Numbered from the stretch's first letter, positions 44,279 through 53,722 are shown. The stretch: 64,000 nt of DNA from Betaproteobacteria bacterium (GCA_021730905.1 JAKFYK010000004.1:62001-126000); one strand, 5' to 3'. The notes: a model not told the origin generated them from the letters alone. Program-made: numbers and translations.

Positions 44279-45681
44279 AACTCATTCCGCGCTCGCTTTT
44301 CAGCCGGCTCGTGCTGGTGATGCTGACCGGTCTGGTGGCCGCACAACTGCTGGGGTTTGCGCTGCACATGCACGAACGCGGCGAACTGCTCGCGCAGGCA
44401 ACGGGCATGCAGTCGGCACAGCGCATTGCCGACATTGTGCGGTTGCTCGATCCGATGAGCCCGGGCGAGCGCCGGAAAATTATTCAGGTATTGAGCGCGC
44501 CGCCGCTGGCAGTAAGCCTCGACCGCGCGCCGCTGAATGACAATATCGGCAATACAGCCATGGGCATGCGTGCGTCCGTGTTCGGAACGATGCTGCGGCG
44601 GTATCTGGCGGACGAAAGGCCTGTTGTCGTTGCGGTGAGCGATTCCGCCGTACCGGCACCCGGGATGGGGTGGGGCAAGAAATCGCATGATAGGTACGAT
44701 GGGAGCAGCGAATGGATGCCGCCCATGATGCGACACGCCGAGGGGCCGGGATTTTCGTTTGTGGCGCAAGTTCGTCTGCAAGAAGGCACGCTGGCCACGT
44801 TCGACAGCCGTGCGCCACGTACCACGACCAGTTGGCCGTACCGACTGCTGCTGAGTATCGTGGTATTGCTGGTGGCCGTGATCCTGGTGTCGTTGATCGC
44901 GGTGCGCTGGGTAACGCACCCACTGAACGCCCTGGCCGATGCGGCCGACGAATTGGGCCGGAACCTCAATCGGCCACCGATGCCGGAAACCGGGCCGCTG
45001 GAGGTGGTGCGCGCAGCGCGCGCTTTCAACCAGATGCAATCGCGTCTTTCCGGCTACCTTCGTGAACGCACGCGGGTGTTGGCGGCGATGTCGCACGACC
45101 TGAAGACGCCGGTCACGAGGCTGCGCTTGCGGGCGGAGCTGCTGGACGATGCGCAACTACGCGCCAAGTTCACCGGTGACTTGCAGGAAATGGAAGCCAT
45201 GGTCAGCGCCGCGCTGGATTTCCTGCGTGGCATGGAAAACAGCGAGCCGGTGCAACCGGTGGATATCATGGCCCTGCTCGAAAGCCTGCAGGCCGACATT
45301 CAGGAAACGGGTGGAACCGTGGTGATCGAGGGGCAGCCGAGTGCGCCTTATCCGGGCCGCGCACAGGCACTCAAGCGCTGTATAGGCAACCTTGTCGAGA
45401 ACGCGGTCAAGTACGGCCAGCGTGCGCGCGTTCTCGTTGACGACAACGATGCGCGGCTGGAACTCCGCATACAGGACGAGGGGCCGGGCATTCCGGTTGA
45501 GGAACTCGACAAGGTATTCGAGCCGTTCTACCGCGTTGAAGCCTCGCGCAATCGTGACACCGGTGGTACGGGGCTGGGGTTGCCGATTGCCCGTGGCGTC
45601 GCCGAATTGCACGGCGGGCGGCTGGTGCTTGCCAACCGGCCCGGCGGTGGTCTTGAGGCGACACTCACACTGCCTCGTTGA
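44275..45681 (+). CDS. Membrane sensor histidine kinase
   Basis: 468 residues. Two membrane helices (about 8-28 and 184-208) enclose a periplasmic sensor with Met/Pro/His-containing loops (GMGWGKKSHD, WMPPMMRHAEGPG) that could bind metal; HAMP near 209-260; HisKA with MSHDLKTPVTRLRL (His about 274); HATPase_c with DEGPGIP and TGLGLPIA. Ends 62 bases before the convergent CusF-like gene. Confidence 0.92.
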   Translation: MKLIPRSLFSRLVLVMLTGLVAAQLLGFALHMHERGELLAQATGMQSAQRIADIVRLLDPMSPGERRKIIQVLSAPPLAVSLDRAPLNDNIGNTAMGMRASVFGTMLRRYLADERPVVVAVSDSAVPAPGMGWGKKSHDRYDGSSEWMPPMMRHAEGPGFSFVAQVRLQEGTLATFDSRAPRTTTSWPYRLLLSIVVLLVAVILVSLIAVRWVTHPLNALADAADELGRNLNRPPMPETGPLEVVRAARAFNQMQSRLSGYLRERTRVLAAMSHDLKTPVTRLRLRAELLDDAQLRAKFTGDLQEMEAMVSAALDFLRGMENSEPVQPVDIMALLESLQADIQETGGTVVIEGQPSAPYPGRAQALKRCIGNLVENAVKYGQRARVLVDDNDARLELRIQDEGPGIPVEELDKVFEPFYRVEASRNRDTGGTGLGLPIARGVAELHGGRLVLANRPGGGLEATLTLPR

Positions 45682-45742
45682 TATTCAACGCATCCTGCGG
45701 CCGGGTTCCGGATGTGTCATCACCACGCACGAACATGCCCGG

Positions 45743-46081
45743 TTACGTGCCAGGCTCGATCCGCGTCACGATATAAGCCCCGCCCGTTTTCTCCACGAAA
45801 AATTTGATCTTGTCGCCGGCATTGACCTTGTCGAGCATCGCGGGATCCTTGACCTGAAACACCATGGTCATTGCCGGCATCTCCAGGTTCAGGATCGGGC
45901 CGTGGCGGATGGTGAGTTTTTGCGCGTCCTTGTCGACTTTGCGAATTTCGCCATCGGTGAGCGTGGCGGCATTTTGCGCCTGCGCCGGGTGGTGAGCCGA
46001 GTGATCCGTGGTCGATTGTTGAGCGTAAACAGGGGCTGCCAGAGCTGCCAGCACGGCCACCATCAAAGTCATTTGTTTCAT
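45743..46081 (-). CDS. CusF-like periplasmic copper-binding protein
   Basis: 112 residues with a signal peptide (about 1-20) and a His-rich linker (TTDHSAHHPAQAQ). The OB-fold domain carries IRHGPI and EMPAMTMVF; the two Met of MTM match the CusF Cu(I) ligands and a Met stands where CusF has Trp44, a common variant. Last gene of the leftward copper unit (TolC, multicopper oxidase, cupredoxin, DUF411, CusF). Confidence 0.88.
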   Translation of the reverse strand: MKQMTLMVAVLAALAAPVYAQQSTTDHSAHHPAQAQNAATLTDGEIRKVDKDAQKLTIRHGPILNLEMPAMTMVFQVKDPAMLDKVNAGDKIKFFVEKTGGAYIVTRIEPGT

Positions 46082-46102
46082 GGGTAATCCTTTCGGTTGG
46101 TT

Positions 46103-46552
46103 TCAACGCCCGTAACGGGCATAAGTTGTATAACGTCCATCTCTTTGCACCAGCAGCACGTCGTAGGGGTCGTTCACCGCCGCTTCCATGCCCGGCGATC
46201 CACGCGGCATGTCGGGTACGGCCAGTCCCAACGCGCGCGGACGCTCGGCGAGCAGGCGCTTTAGCTCGCGCGCGGGCACGTGGCCTTCGACGACGTAACC
46301 GTCGATCACCGCGGTGTGGCACGAGGCGAGCGCGTCCGGCATGCCAAGACGCCGGCGATGCACGCCCGGATCGTTTACCGAAATCGGCTTCACCCGGAAG
46401 CCGTTGGCGCGCAGATGCTTGATCCACGCGCCGCAGCAGCCTCAGTCAGGGCTGTGATAAACCTCGATCTCCAGCGCTGCGAAAACCGGCGCGCTTACGC
46501 ACGCGGCGATGCCGCCCAATAATAGTTTCAATGCTTTGCGTCGTGGGTTCAT
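46103..46552 (-). CDS. DUF411 metal-binding protein interrupted by in-frame UGA at the first Cys of CGCC
   Basis: Reading from ATG at 46552 (AAGGAG upstream), signal MNPRRKALKLLLGG and an export region lead into EVYHSPD, then UGA (46442-46444), then GCCGAWIKHLRANGF and an intact C-terminal half to 46103. In DUF411 proteins the motif is Y-x-S-P-x-C-G-C-C; UGA sits exactly on the first Cys. No other defect is visible in 149 codons. Either a selenocysteine/readthrough codon, a recent nonsense mutation (TGC to TGA) or a sequence error. Downstream, arms GGCGCG and CGCGCC can pair (46432-46427 with 46411-46406). Confidence 0.75.
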
Positions 46553-46563
46553 GAGTTGCTCCT

Positions 46564-47058
46564 TTATTTGACTGCAATGTTGCCGATCATCCCAGCTTCG
46601 AAATGACCAGGTATCAAACAACCGAACTTAAACTCGCCGGCCTTGGTGAATTGCCAGACGATGGTCTCGGTTTTTCCCGGCGCGACGTGGGCCATGTAAG
46701 GCTCATCGTGCTCCATGCCAGGGTGCTTCTTCATCAGTTCGGCATGCGCCTTCAGATCCTGCGCCCGGCCCAGCACCAGCTCGTGCATGATCTTGCCTTC
46801 GTTCTTCACGATGAGCTTTACCGTCTCGCCCGCCTTGACTTGTATGCTGTCCGGCGTGTAGCGCATGCGGTCGCTCATGGTGACGTGGATGGTGCGCGTT
46901 GCCTTTTTCGCATCGCCGGATTTGCCGAAGGGGGTTTCTTCGACACTTTGCGCGGCGGGTTTGGCGGTTTTTTTGTTTGCTGTCACTTCGTGTGCACACG
47001 CGGCGCCGGCAACCATTGCAGCAGAAACGAACAAACTCCAGAGCAGATGTCGATACAT
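46564..47058 (-). CDS. Plastocyanin/azurin-like cupredoxin
   Basis: 164 residues from MYRHLLWSLFVSAAMVAG; signal peptide to about 22. The cupredoxin domain (about 58-164) has copper ligands His in MHELVLG, then Cys, His and Met in FGCLIPGHFEAGM. A single-domain soluble electron or copper carrier, 12 bases ahead of DUF411. AAGGA precedes the ATG, next to copy 7 of the dispersed element. Confidence 0.9.
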   Translation of the reverse strand: MYRHLLWSLFVSAAMVAGAACAHEVTANKKTAKPAAQSVEETPFGKSGDAKKATRTIHVTMSDRMRYTPDSIQVKAGETVKLIVKNEGKIMHELVLGRAQDLKAHAELMKKHPGMEHDEPYMAHVAPGKTETIVWQFTKAGEFKFGCLIPGHFEAGMIGNIAVK

Positions 47059-47069
47059 AGTCGTCCTTA

Positions 47070-47095
47070 AAAATATTAATAAAAACAAATAGTTA
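47070..47095 (+). repeat. 26-bp A/T-rich dispersed element, copy 7 (overlaps multicopper oxidase stop)
   Basis: AAAATAT, TAATAAAAA, CAAATAGTTA. Its last three bases (47093-47095) are the complement of the TAA stop of the multicopper oxidase gene. It occupies the junction between that gene and the cupredoxin. Confidence 0.8.
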
Positions 47096-48490
47096 GTGAT
47101 TGCCGTGTGCTGTGGGCTTGCGCGCTCGCCATTCGCGTTCGGGCGTAGCACTCTGCGCCGCGCGTTTGGGTTCTGGCGCAGCGTGTTGCGCAATGGGCGC
47201 GGCGCCGGTCCATTCGCGGGCGACGGTGCCGGGCGGATGTTGGTACCAGCCGGGATCCTTGTAATCGTTGCGTGCCAGACCTTCGCGCACCTTCACCACG
47301 CTGAACATGCCGCCCATTTCCAGCGCACCGAACGGCCCTTGTCCGCTCATCATCGGCAGCGTGTTGTCGGGCAACGGCATTTGCATTTCGCCCATCTCGG
47401 CCATGCCGCGTTCACCCATGGCCATATAGTCGGGAATCAGCTTGATAATTTTTTCAGCGACGCCGCGATGATCGACGCCGATCATGTTCGGCACCTTGTG
47501 GCCCATGGCGTTCATGGTGTGATGCGACTTGTGGCAATGGATCGCCCAATCGCCGGGTTCGTCGGCGACGAATTCGAAAGCGCGCATCTGGCCCACGCCC
47601 ACATCGATCGATACTTCGGGCCACTGCGCGCTTTTGGGCACCCAGCCGCCATCGGTGCACGTCACCGCGAAATCATAACCATGCATGTGGATCGGGTGGT
47701 TGGTCATGGTGAGGTTGCCGAAGCGGATGCGCACCCGGTCGCCCTTACGCACCACCAGTGGCGCGATGCCGGGAAACGCGCGCGAATTCCAGCACCACAG
47801 ATTAAAGTCTGTCATGGTGTTCACTTTGGGTGTGGCCGCGCCCGGTTCGATATCGAATGCATTGATCAGGAACACAAAGTCTCGATCCACACGAAACAGC
47901 GCCGGATTTTTAGGATGCACCACGATGAATCCCATCATGCCCATCGCCATTTGCACCATCTCATCGGCATGCGGGTGATACATGAACATGCCGGATTTTT
48001 TCATCTCGAATTCGTAGACGAAGGTTTTGCCGACAGGAATCTGCGGCTGGGTGAGGCCGCCGACGCCATCCATGCCATTGGGCAGCAGGATGCCGTGCCA
48101 ATGCGCCGTGGTGTGTTCCGGCAGTTTGTTGGTGACAAAAATGCGTATCTTGTCGCCCTCGACGCACTCGATCGTGGGGCCGGGCGACTGGCCGTTGTAG
48201 CCCCACAGCCGTGCGGTCATGCCGGGTGCGATCTGGCGGCGCACCGGCTCGGCAACGAGATGGAATTCCTTCCAACCGTTGTTCATGCGCCACGGTAGCG
48301 TCCAGCCGTTTAATGTCACCACCGGGTTGTAGGGGCGGCCATCGCGTGGCGAGAGAGGCGGCTGTGTGTCGGGGTTGCTCTGCGCGGGCGCTTCCGGCAC
48401 AGCGCCCTGCGCGGCGCGGCTTACGGTGGCGGCGGTGAGTAGCGCACCGGCAGTGCCGGCGGTACGGAGGAAATTGCGGCGTGAGTTCAC
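47093..48490 (-). CDS. Multicopper oxidase (CopA/CuO-type), Tat-exported
   Basis: 465 residues. Twin-arginine start MNSRRNFLRTAG. All type 1-3 copper motifs are visible: HWHG, HPHADE, HPIHMHG and HCHKSHHTMNAM with the T1 Met. Followed by a Met-rich stretch (MGERGMAEMGEMQMP) and a Lys/Arg-rich tail. Oxidises Cu(I) or organics in the periplasm, detoxifying copper. Upstream neighbour is the TolC-family gene. Confidence 0.93.
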   Translation of the reverse strand: MNSRRNFLRTAGTAGALLTAATVSRAAQGAVPEAPAQSNPDTQPPLSPRDGRPYNPVVTLNGWTLPWRMNNGWKEFHLVAEPVRRQIAPGMTARLWGYNGQSPGPTIECVEGDKIRIFVTNKLPEHTTAHWHGILLPNGMDGVGGLTQPQIPVGKTFVYEFEMKKSGMFMYHPHADEMVQMAMGMMGFIVVHPKNPALFRVDRDFVFLINAFDIEPGAATPKVNTMTDFNLWCWNSRAFPGIAPLVVRKGDRVRIRFGNLTMTNHPIHMHGYDFAVTCTDGGWVPKSAQWPEVSIDVGVGQMRAFEFVADEPGDWAIHCHKSHHTMNAMGHKVPNMIGVDHRGVAEKIIKLIPDYMAMGERGMAEMGEMQMPLPDNTLPMMSGQGPFGALEMGGMFSVVKVREGLARNDYKDPGWYQHPPGTVAREWTGAAPIAQHAAPEPKRAAQSATPEREWRARKPTAHGNH

Positions 48491-48506
48491 GAGAGTTTCC
48501 TTGCGA

Positions 48507-49922
48507 TTAGTGTTCAGCGGCAGTACTGCCGGTTGTTGAGGTCGTGCCCATGCCCGTGAATGCCATCGCGCCGGGCGATGTTCCGGTTAAGGCAAGATGC
48601 AACGCGGTGTCGGCGAACCAGAAATCGCGCTGTGCGTCGATGGTGGCGGACACCGCAGCGATCTGCTGGCGCGCATCGGCGAGCAGTTCAAACACGCTCA
48701 TCAGCATGCCGTTGTAACGCAGCAGTACTTCCTCCGAGATGTTTTTACGCAGCGGCACGATTTCATCACGATAGTGTTTTGCGAGATCGAACGCCGTGCG
48801 ATAGGCCGCATAGGCCTCGCGTACTTCCGAACGTGCACGCACGGCGGTGTCGGCGGCGCGATGCACGGCCTGCATATACGTGTACTCGGCACGCGCGACC
48901 TTCGCGCCGCCCCAGTCGAAGATCGGCAACCGGAGTTCGATCTCGTATCCGGTTTGGCGCGGCTGGTTGCTGGCGCTGTTGCGCTGGTAGCCAACTTCGA
49001 ACACGCTGATAAAGCCCGTCGCGCGTGTAAGGCCCAGGGTGGATGCGAGGTTCTCCGCCTCCTGCATCGCGCGCTGCACATCGAGCCGGTTTTTGATGGC
49101 CTGCGTTTCAAGCTCTGCGATATCAAGAGCGTTTTTGGGCAACGCCGGCAGCCGCGCTGGGATGCGGAACTGTACAGCTTCGCCCTGGTCGCTCATGACG
49201 CCCATCAGCCGCGTAAGCCGTTCGCGTTGCGCCAATGCAATTTGGCGCGCGCGAGCGACTTGCGCGATGGCGTCGGCGTAAAACATCTGTTCGCGCGCCT
49301 GATCGAGCTTGCTGAAGTTGCCGGCTGCCGCCATGCGCCGCGCGAGTTCCGCGCTCGCTTCGGCGGCTTGTTTTACCTGCTCCATATAGGCAGCCGATTC
49401 CTGCGCCGCCACCGCAGCGATCCACGCGCGTCGTGTGTCGGCGGCGACCTGCAACACCTCGGTGGCGACGCTGGTTTGCGTGAGCGCGAATCGGCGTCGT
49501 TCGAGTTCCGTGCGCAGCGGCATGGTGATGAGACCCAGCACATCGAAAAGGAAGGTGCGTTCGATTTCGAGCTCATCGGCACGCCGCAGTCGCGCGAATG
49601 AAAATCCAGGATTGCGCAGCCGGCCCGCCTGCACCAGGTCTGCTTCGGCGATACCGAGGTCGGCATAGACTGCCTGCAAACCGCGGTTGTTGAGCAGCGC
49701 TACTTTTACCGCGTCGTCGGCGGTGAGCGGTTTAGTGAGCAGTTCGCGCGTGGCGGCACGAGCGGATTGCTCCTCCTGTTTGCTGCGTATCCATATAGCG
49801 TCCTGCTGGATGCGGCTGCGTGTGAGTTCGTTTACCCGGCCCATGCCGCCGTCGGGCGAGAACGTGGTGCAGCCGGCGGCGAACATCAATGCGCCGAGCG
49901 TGAATAATGGTTTGTAACGCAT
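48507..49922 (-). CDS. TolC-family outer-membrane lipoprotein of the copper unit
   Basis: 471 residues from MRYKPLFTLGALMFAAGC; a lipobox Cys (C18) follows. Long alpha-helical repeats with the TolC/OEP family composition (two OEP domains). No RND or MFP partner gene lies next to it in the window, so either it works with a distant pump or it functions alone as seen in some Cu islands. Starts the leftward unit. Confidence 0.87.
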   Translation of the reverse strand: MRYKPLFTLGALMFAAGCTTFSPDGGMGRVNELTRSRIQQDAIWIRSKQEEQSARAATRELLTKPLTADDAVKVALLNNRGLQAVYADLGIAEADLVQAGRLRNPGFSFARLRRADELEIERTFLFDVLGLITMPLRTELERRRFALTQTSVATEVLQVAADTRRAWIAAVAAQESAAYMEQVKQAAEASAELARRMAAAGNFSKLDQAREQMFYADAIAQVARARQIALAQRERLTRLMGVMSDQGEAVQFRIPARLPALPKNALDIAELETQAIKNRLDVQRAMQEAENLASTLGLTRATGFISVFEVGYQRNSASNQPRQTGYEIELRLPIFDWGGAKVARAEYTYMQAVHRAADTAVRARSEVREAYAAYRTAFDLAKHYRDEIVPLRKNISEEVLLRYNGMLMSVFELLADARQQIAAVSATIDAQRDFWFADTALHLALTGTSPGAMAFTGMGTTSTTGSTAAEH

Positions 49923-50029
49923 GGGGCGATCCTCGTGATCGAGCGTGCGCACGAGCCGTGTAAACACGTGCACGCGCAAATTCGGCGCACACCAAAAGCG
50001 CGCGCCGGCCTAATCAGATATAACGAAGA

Positions 50030-50371
50030 TCAACCGCGCGGAGGGCGGTCGGGAGAGTCGGGAATAAACAGCGTTGCCAGCGGCAAAACGAATCGGGGTA
50101 TGTCGCTAAATTTATGCGCGGCCGTGGTCAACACGCTGGAGGCGGCACCGGTGAAAACCTGATGGCAGCATAGGTGACTGGCGGCGTCGGTGTCGTGTGC
50201 AGCGCCGGTGTTGTTGTCATCGGCGTGGTGTGCGGCTTGTTGGTCGTGGCACGGCATGGCATCGACTGCTTGGCCCAGCGTCTTGTGCAAGGGGGTGTAC
50301 ACTGCCGCCAGCCCCTGCACCGGCAGGATCAGCATCAGCAGCAGCATTAGCAGTTTGCGCAGCTCGTACAT
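50030..50371 (-). CDS. CopL/DUF2946-like small exported protein
   Basis: 113 residues. Signal-anchor (MYELRKLLMLLLMLILPVQGLAA), then HDQQAAHHADDN and SHLCCHQVF, a His/Cys-rich stretch resembling the CopL-like copper proteins that precede copAB. Copy 8 of the dispersed element begins three bases upstream of its ATG, so its ribosome site is unclear. Confidence 0.6.
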   Translation of the reverse strand: MYELRKLLMLLLMLILPVQGLAAVYTPLHKTLGQAVDAMPCHDQQAAHHADDNNTGAAHDTDAASHLCCHQVFTGAASSVLTTAAHKFSDIPRFVLPLATLFIPDSPDRPPRG

Positions 50372-50373
50372 TA

Positions 50374-50399
50374 AATATTGTTTAAAAACAAATACTTAT
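50374..50399 (+). repeat. 26-bp A/T-rich dispersed element, copy 8
   Basis: AAATATT, GTTTAAAAA, CAAATACTTA. Seven- and ten-base boxes identical to those of the nitronate monooxygenase copy. It begins three bases from the start codon (50371) of the minus-strand CopL-like gene. Confidence 0.85.
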
Positions 50400-50466
50400 A
50401 ATATTAACAGGAATGCCATCGAAACCAGCATATCAGAAGATCACAAATATGGCTTTTAGTTCCAGG

Positions 50467-51441
50467 CTACTCGATACGCACACCCGCGGTCTTCACTACC
50501 TTCGCCCACTTCGCATATTCGGCTTTGCCGAAGGCATCGAGTTCTTCCGGCGTGCTCGACAGCGGATCGAACCCCGACGCATTGATGCGCGTGCGCACAT
50601 CGGGCATCTGCATGATCTTGACCAGTTCGCGATTCAGCCGCGTGATTGCGAATGGGGGCGTGCCCGCCGGCACATACATGCCGCGCCACGAATCGACCTG
50701 AAAACCCGCGTATCCGGATTCGATCATCGTCGGTGCCTCGGGTATCAGCGCCTGCCGCTTGGCACTGGTGACGGCCAGCGCTTTGACCTTGCCGGCTTTG
50801 ACGTGCGGCGCGCCGACCGGCATGGTGACGAACATGAACGGTACGCGTCCCGCGATCACATCCAGTGCCGCCTGCGGCGCCCCTTTGTAGGGGACATGCG
50901 TCATCTGCAGGGCGGCGCTGTTCTTGAACAATTCTCCCGACAGGTGCGCGAGGCTGCCTTCGCCCCACGAGCCGAAGCTCAGTTGCCCCGGTTTTGATTT
51001 TGCGATTGCCGCGAGCTCCTTCGGCGACGCCGCGGGATATGCCGGCTGCACAATCAACACCAGTGCGTGCGCGGCGATCAGCGATACCGGGGCGATGTCC
51101 TTGACCGTGTCGTAAGCCAACCTGGACTGGACACTGCCGTTGATGAAATGCTCCACCGCGTGCAGCACCATGCTATGTCCGTCGGGCGCGGCCTTGGCGG
51201 CCACTTCGGCGCCGATGATGCCGTTGGCGCCGGGGCGGTTGTCGATCACCACTTGCTGGCCGAGCGCATCGATGAGCTTGGGCGAGAGGATGCGCGCGAC
51301 GATGTCGGTGCCGCCGCCGGCGACCCACGGCACGATGAGGCGCAGCGGGCGGCTGGGGTATTCGGCGGCGTGCGCGACTGTGCTGGAGAAAAGTGCTGCG
51401 ATAGACGTGATTTGCGCAACGCGCAACCGGAAAAATGACAT
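50467..51441 (-). CDS. Bug-family tripartite tricarboxylate transporter receptor
   Basis: 324 residues; signal about 1-26 (TVAHAAEYPSRPLRLIVPWVAGGGTDIVAR start of the mature part) and VPYKGAPQAALDVIAGRV in the centre. Periplasmic receptor; no carrier genes nearby. The gene sits between the copper island and the second multicopper oxidase. Confidence 0.9.
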   Translation of the reverse strand: MSFFRLRVAQITSIAALFSSTVAHAAEYPSRPLRLIVPWVAGGGTDIVARILSPKLIDALGQQVVIDNRPGANGIIGAEVAAKAAPDGHSMVLHAVEHFINGSVQSRLAYDTVKDIAPVSLIAAHALVLIVQPAYPAASPKELAAIAKSKPGQLSFGSWGEGSLAHLSGELFKNSAALQMTHVPYKGAPQAALDVIAGRVPFMFVTMPVGAPHVKAGKVKALAVTSAKRQALIPEAPTMIESGYAGFQVDSWRGMYVPAGTPPFAITRLNRELVKIMQMPDVRTRINASGFDPLSSTPEELDAFGKAEYAKWAKVVKTAGVRIE

Positions 51442-51446
51442 GGTTT

Positions 51447-53147
51447 CTAAGCCTCGACTTTCATATTCAACATCATGCCCTGATCTTCGTGCTCAAGATT
51501 ATGACAGTGAACCATGTACACCTGATCGCCGTTGAACGGGTGCGTGAAATTGATCGCGATGCAAACGGTTTCGCCCGGCCATACCAGCACCGTGTCTTTC
51601 CAGCCGAGATCGCTGGCGGCGAGGCCTTTGTCGCCAGTGTTACCGAGCGCGAGTTTTTTCTGCTGCTCCGGGCTGCCGAGGCGTTCGAGCACCTGAAATT
51701 GAAAACCGTGAATGTGGAAGGGGTGCGGCATGCTGGCTTCGGCATTCTTGATATTCCACACTTCCGTGGCGCCGCGCTTTACCGTGATCGGCGTTTTTTC
51801 CTGCTGATAGGTCTGGCCGTTGATGCGCCATACCATTTTGACGTGGTCGAGTGCGATAACGCGCGGCGAGGCACAGTTGGCGGCGATGGGTACGATGCGC
51901 GACAGCGTTGCAGGTACCGTACGATCGTAAGTCTCTTTGCGCCGCACGTGGATGCGCATGAGTTCCATCGCCACGCCGATTTCGGGGATGTCGTTTTTTT
52001 CTTTGTCCTTGGCATCGGCGGGTACCGCGCTTTTTTCGTTCCTGGCGTTGCCGCCGTGCATGGCGTGGGGGCCTTGCGGCGCCATCTTCGCGCCTTCAAC
52101 GGGCTTGCCGTCCTTGGCTTCAGGACCATCCTCGTTTTCCATTGGGTCAAAGGGTAAGCTGGCGAGCGTGATCACATCACCCACGCGCGCGTTGCGCAGA
52201 TCGAGCAGCACGTCGATGCGCTCGGCGGGCGACAGGAACACCTCCTTGATTTTTTGCGGACGATCGATCAGGCCGCCGTCGTTGCCGATCAACTGAAACT
52301 CCAGCAGTTGTTCGCCGCCGCGAAAGGCAAGTTTGTAAAGCCGTGCGTTGGACGCGTTGAGGATGCGGAAGCGATAGAGGCGGGTGGACGCCTCGAAATA
52401 CGGGCGCGGCGTCCAGTTCACCAGCACCTGCGATCCCAGAAAGCCGTCGGCACGTTCCATGTCCGTCGGCGCGAACACGAGCTGGCCTCGCGCGTCGATG
52501 CGCCGGTCGTGCAGCACCAGCGGTATGTCGGTGGTACTGAGCTTGAGATCCAGCGCCTTTTGCAGCGCAAGTTCTTCGTCGTCTTCAACGATAAACAGCC
52601 CGCCGAGTCCGAGATACACCTGCTTGCCGGTGAGATGATGCGGATGCGGGTGATACCAGTAGGTGGCTGCACGGTTGGGCACGGCAAAGCTGTATTCATA
52701 AGTCGCGCCGCCGGCCACGGCGTAATGCGGATGGCCGTCGTTATTACTATCGACCATGAGGCCGTGCCAGTGAATGATGCTGGTTTCCTCGATGCCGTTC
52801 CAGAATTTGGCGCTGATCTTGCCGCTGCTGCGCAAGCGAATCAGCGGATTGAACAGGCGTCTGCCCTGACTCTCGACTTCGTAGGCGAGCAGGGCCGCGG
52901 GCTTGCCTGGTACGATTTCCTGCTGTACCGATTTTGCCGCGAGCGTGAATGCGCCCGCGACATCATGCACGCCATACAGACCGTCGGCACCAGGTACGCG
53001 CAATCGATTGGGGAACGCGGTGTCGGGCTTGAACGGCGGTGGCGTTTCGCTCGTGATTCGTTCCTGACCGCGCCACCATGCGACGCCGCCCGCAATGCCG
53101 GCTGCGCCAGCCGCGCTGGCAATGATCAAATTTCTTCTGCTGGTCAC
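51447..53147 (-). CDS. Second multicopper oxidase, Tat-exported
   Basis: 566 residues. MTSRRNLIIASAAGAAGIAGG is a twin-arginine signal. Copper motifs HWHG, HPHPHH, HPFHIHG and HCHNLEHEDQGMM are all present. A His/Lys-rich insert (MHGGNARNEKSAVP) lies about residues 365-380. Different from the oxidase at 47093 in length and motif spacing (bilirubin-oxidase/CotA-like). Starts just after the Bug gene. Confidence 0.92.
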   Translation of the reverse strand: MTSRRNLIIASAAGAAGIAGGVAWWRGQERITSETPPPFKPDTAFPNRLRVPGADGLYGVHDVAGAFTLAAKSVQQEIVPGKPAALLAYEVESQGRRLFNPLIRLRSSGKISAKFWNGIEETSIIHWHGLMVDSNNDGHPHYAVAGGATYEYSFAVPNRAATYWYHPHPHHLTGKQVYLGLGGLFIVEDDEELALQKALDLKLSTTDIPLVLHDRRIDARGQLVFAPTDMERADGFLGSQVLVNWTPRPYFEASTRLYRFRILNASNARLYKLAFRGGEQLLEFQLIGNDGGLIDRPQKIKEVFLSPAERIDVLLDLRNARVGDVITLASLPFDPMENEDGPEAKDGKPVEGAKMAPQGPHAMHGGNARNEKSAVPADAKDKEKNDIPEIGVAMELMRIHVRRKETYDRTVPATLSRIVPIAANCASPRVIALDHVKMVWRINGQTYQQEKTPITVKRGATEVWNIKNAEASMPHPFHIHGFQFQVLERLGSPEQQKKLALGNTGDKGLAASDLGWKDTVLVWPGETVCIAINFTHPFNGDQVYMVHCHNLEHEDQGMMLNMKVEA

Positions 53148-53254
53148 AAGGCGAGGTTCCGCTGCGTCGTACGGATTTGTGCCTGCGCAGGAACGACGGC
53201 GGGAGAATTTTTCGGAAAGGTATGAATGGACATGCTATGCAACCGCGCTGCTGG

Positions 53255-53722
53255 TCATTTTCTTTTGGCGCGATATTCCTTAACTGCTTTCTCCAGATCG
53301 GCGAGTTCCTCGCACGGCAACAGGCAGATATTGCGCAGCGCCGCGAGGTGTCTCTCCGCGCCGGGCAGATCGTTCAACATCAGGTACGCCTCGCCGATGT
53401 ACTCATGCGCGCCGCGATGGCGTGGATTGAGTTCTATCGAGCGCCTGTAATGCTTGAGCGCGAGGTCCATCTGTTTCAGGTTGCGGTAGGAATAACCCAT
53501 GTAATTGTGCAGGTCGGCGCTGTCCGGATCACGCAGCGCCGCCTGCTGGAAGCGCTTCAGCGCCTCCTGCCAGTTCTTCTTGTCCATTGCCGCCTTGCCT
53601 GCGGCGTAATCGGGGTCGCGCGCAGAAGCGCCGGGAGTATCCTCAAACGGCTCCGCTGCAGCCAAAGATACTGCCAGGCACAGCACCAAGGCAAAAAACC
53701 GCTGGACGGGTGTAGTGGACAT
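53255..53722 (-). CDS. TPR-repeat protein, exported
   Basis: 155 residues; signal about 1-22. TPRs with AAMDKKNWQEALKRFQQA, YMGYSYRNLKQMDLALKHY and EYIGEAYLMLNDLPGAERHL. Ends 9 bases from the larger TPR gene (53731), same direction, so coupled. Assembly adaptor function unknown. Confidence 0.85.
   Translation of the reverse strand: MSTTPVQRFFALVLCLAVSLAAAEPFEDTPGASARDPDYAAGKAAMDKKNWQEALKRFQQAALRDPDSADLHNYMGYSYRNLKQMDLALKHYRRSIELNPRHRGAHEYIGEAYLMLNDLPGAERHLAALRNICLLPCEELADLEKAVKEYRAKRK

Noticed and set aside
47096..48298. 400-aa plus-strand frame opposite the multicopper oxidase
   Set aside because: Shadow of a clear multicopper oxidase on the minus strand; rich in His/Arg/Ala as expected of an antisense frame in GC-rich DNA, no family motif or ribosome site.
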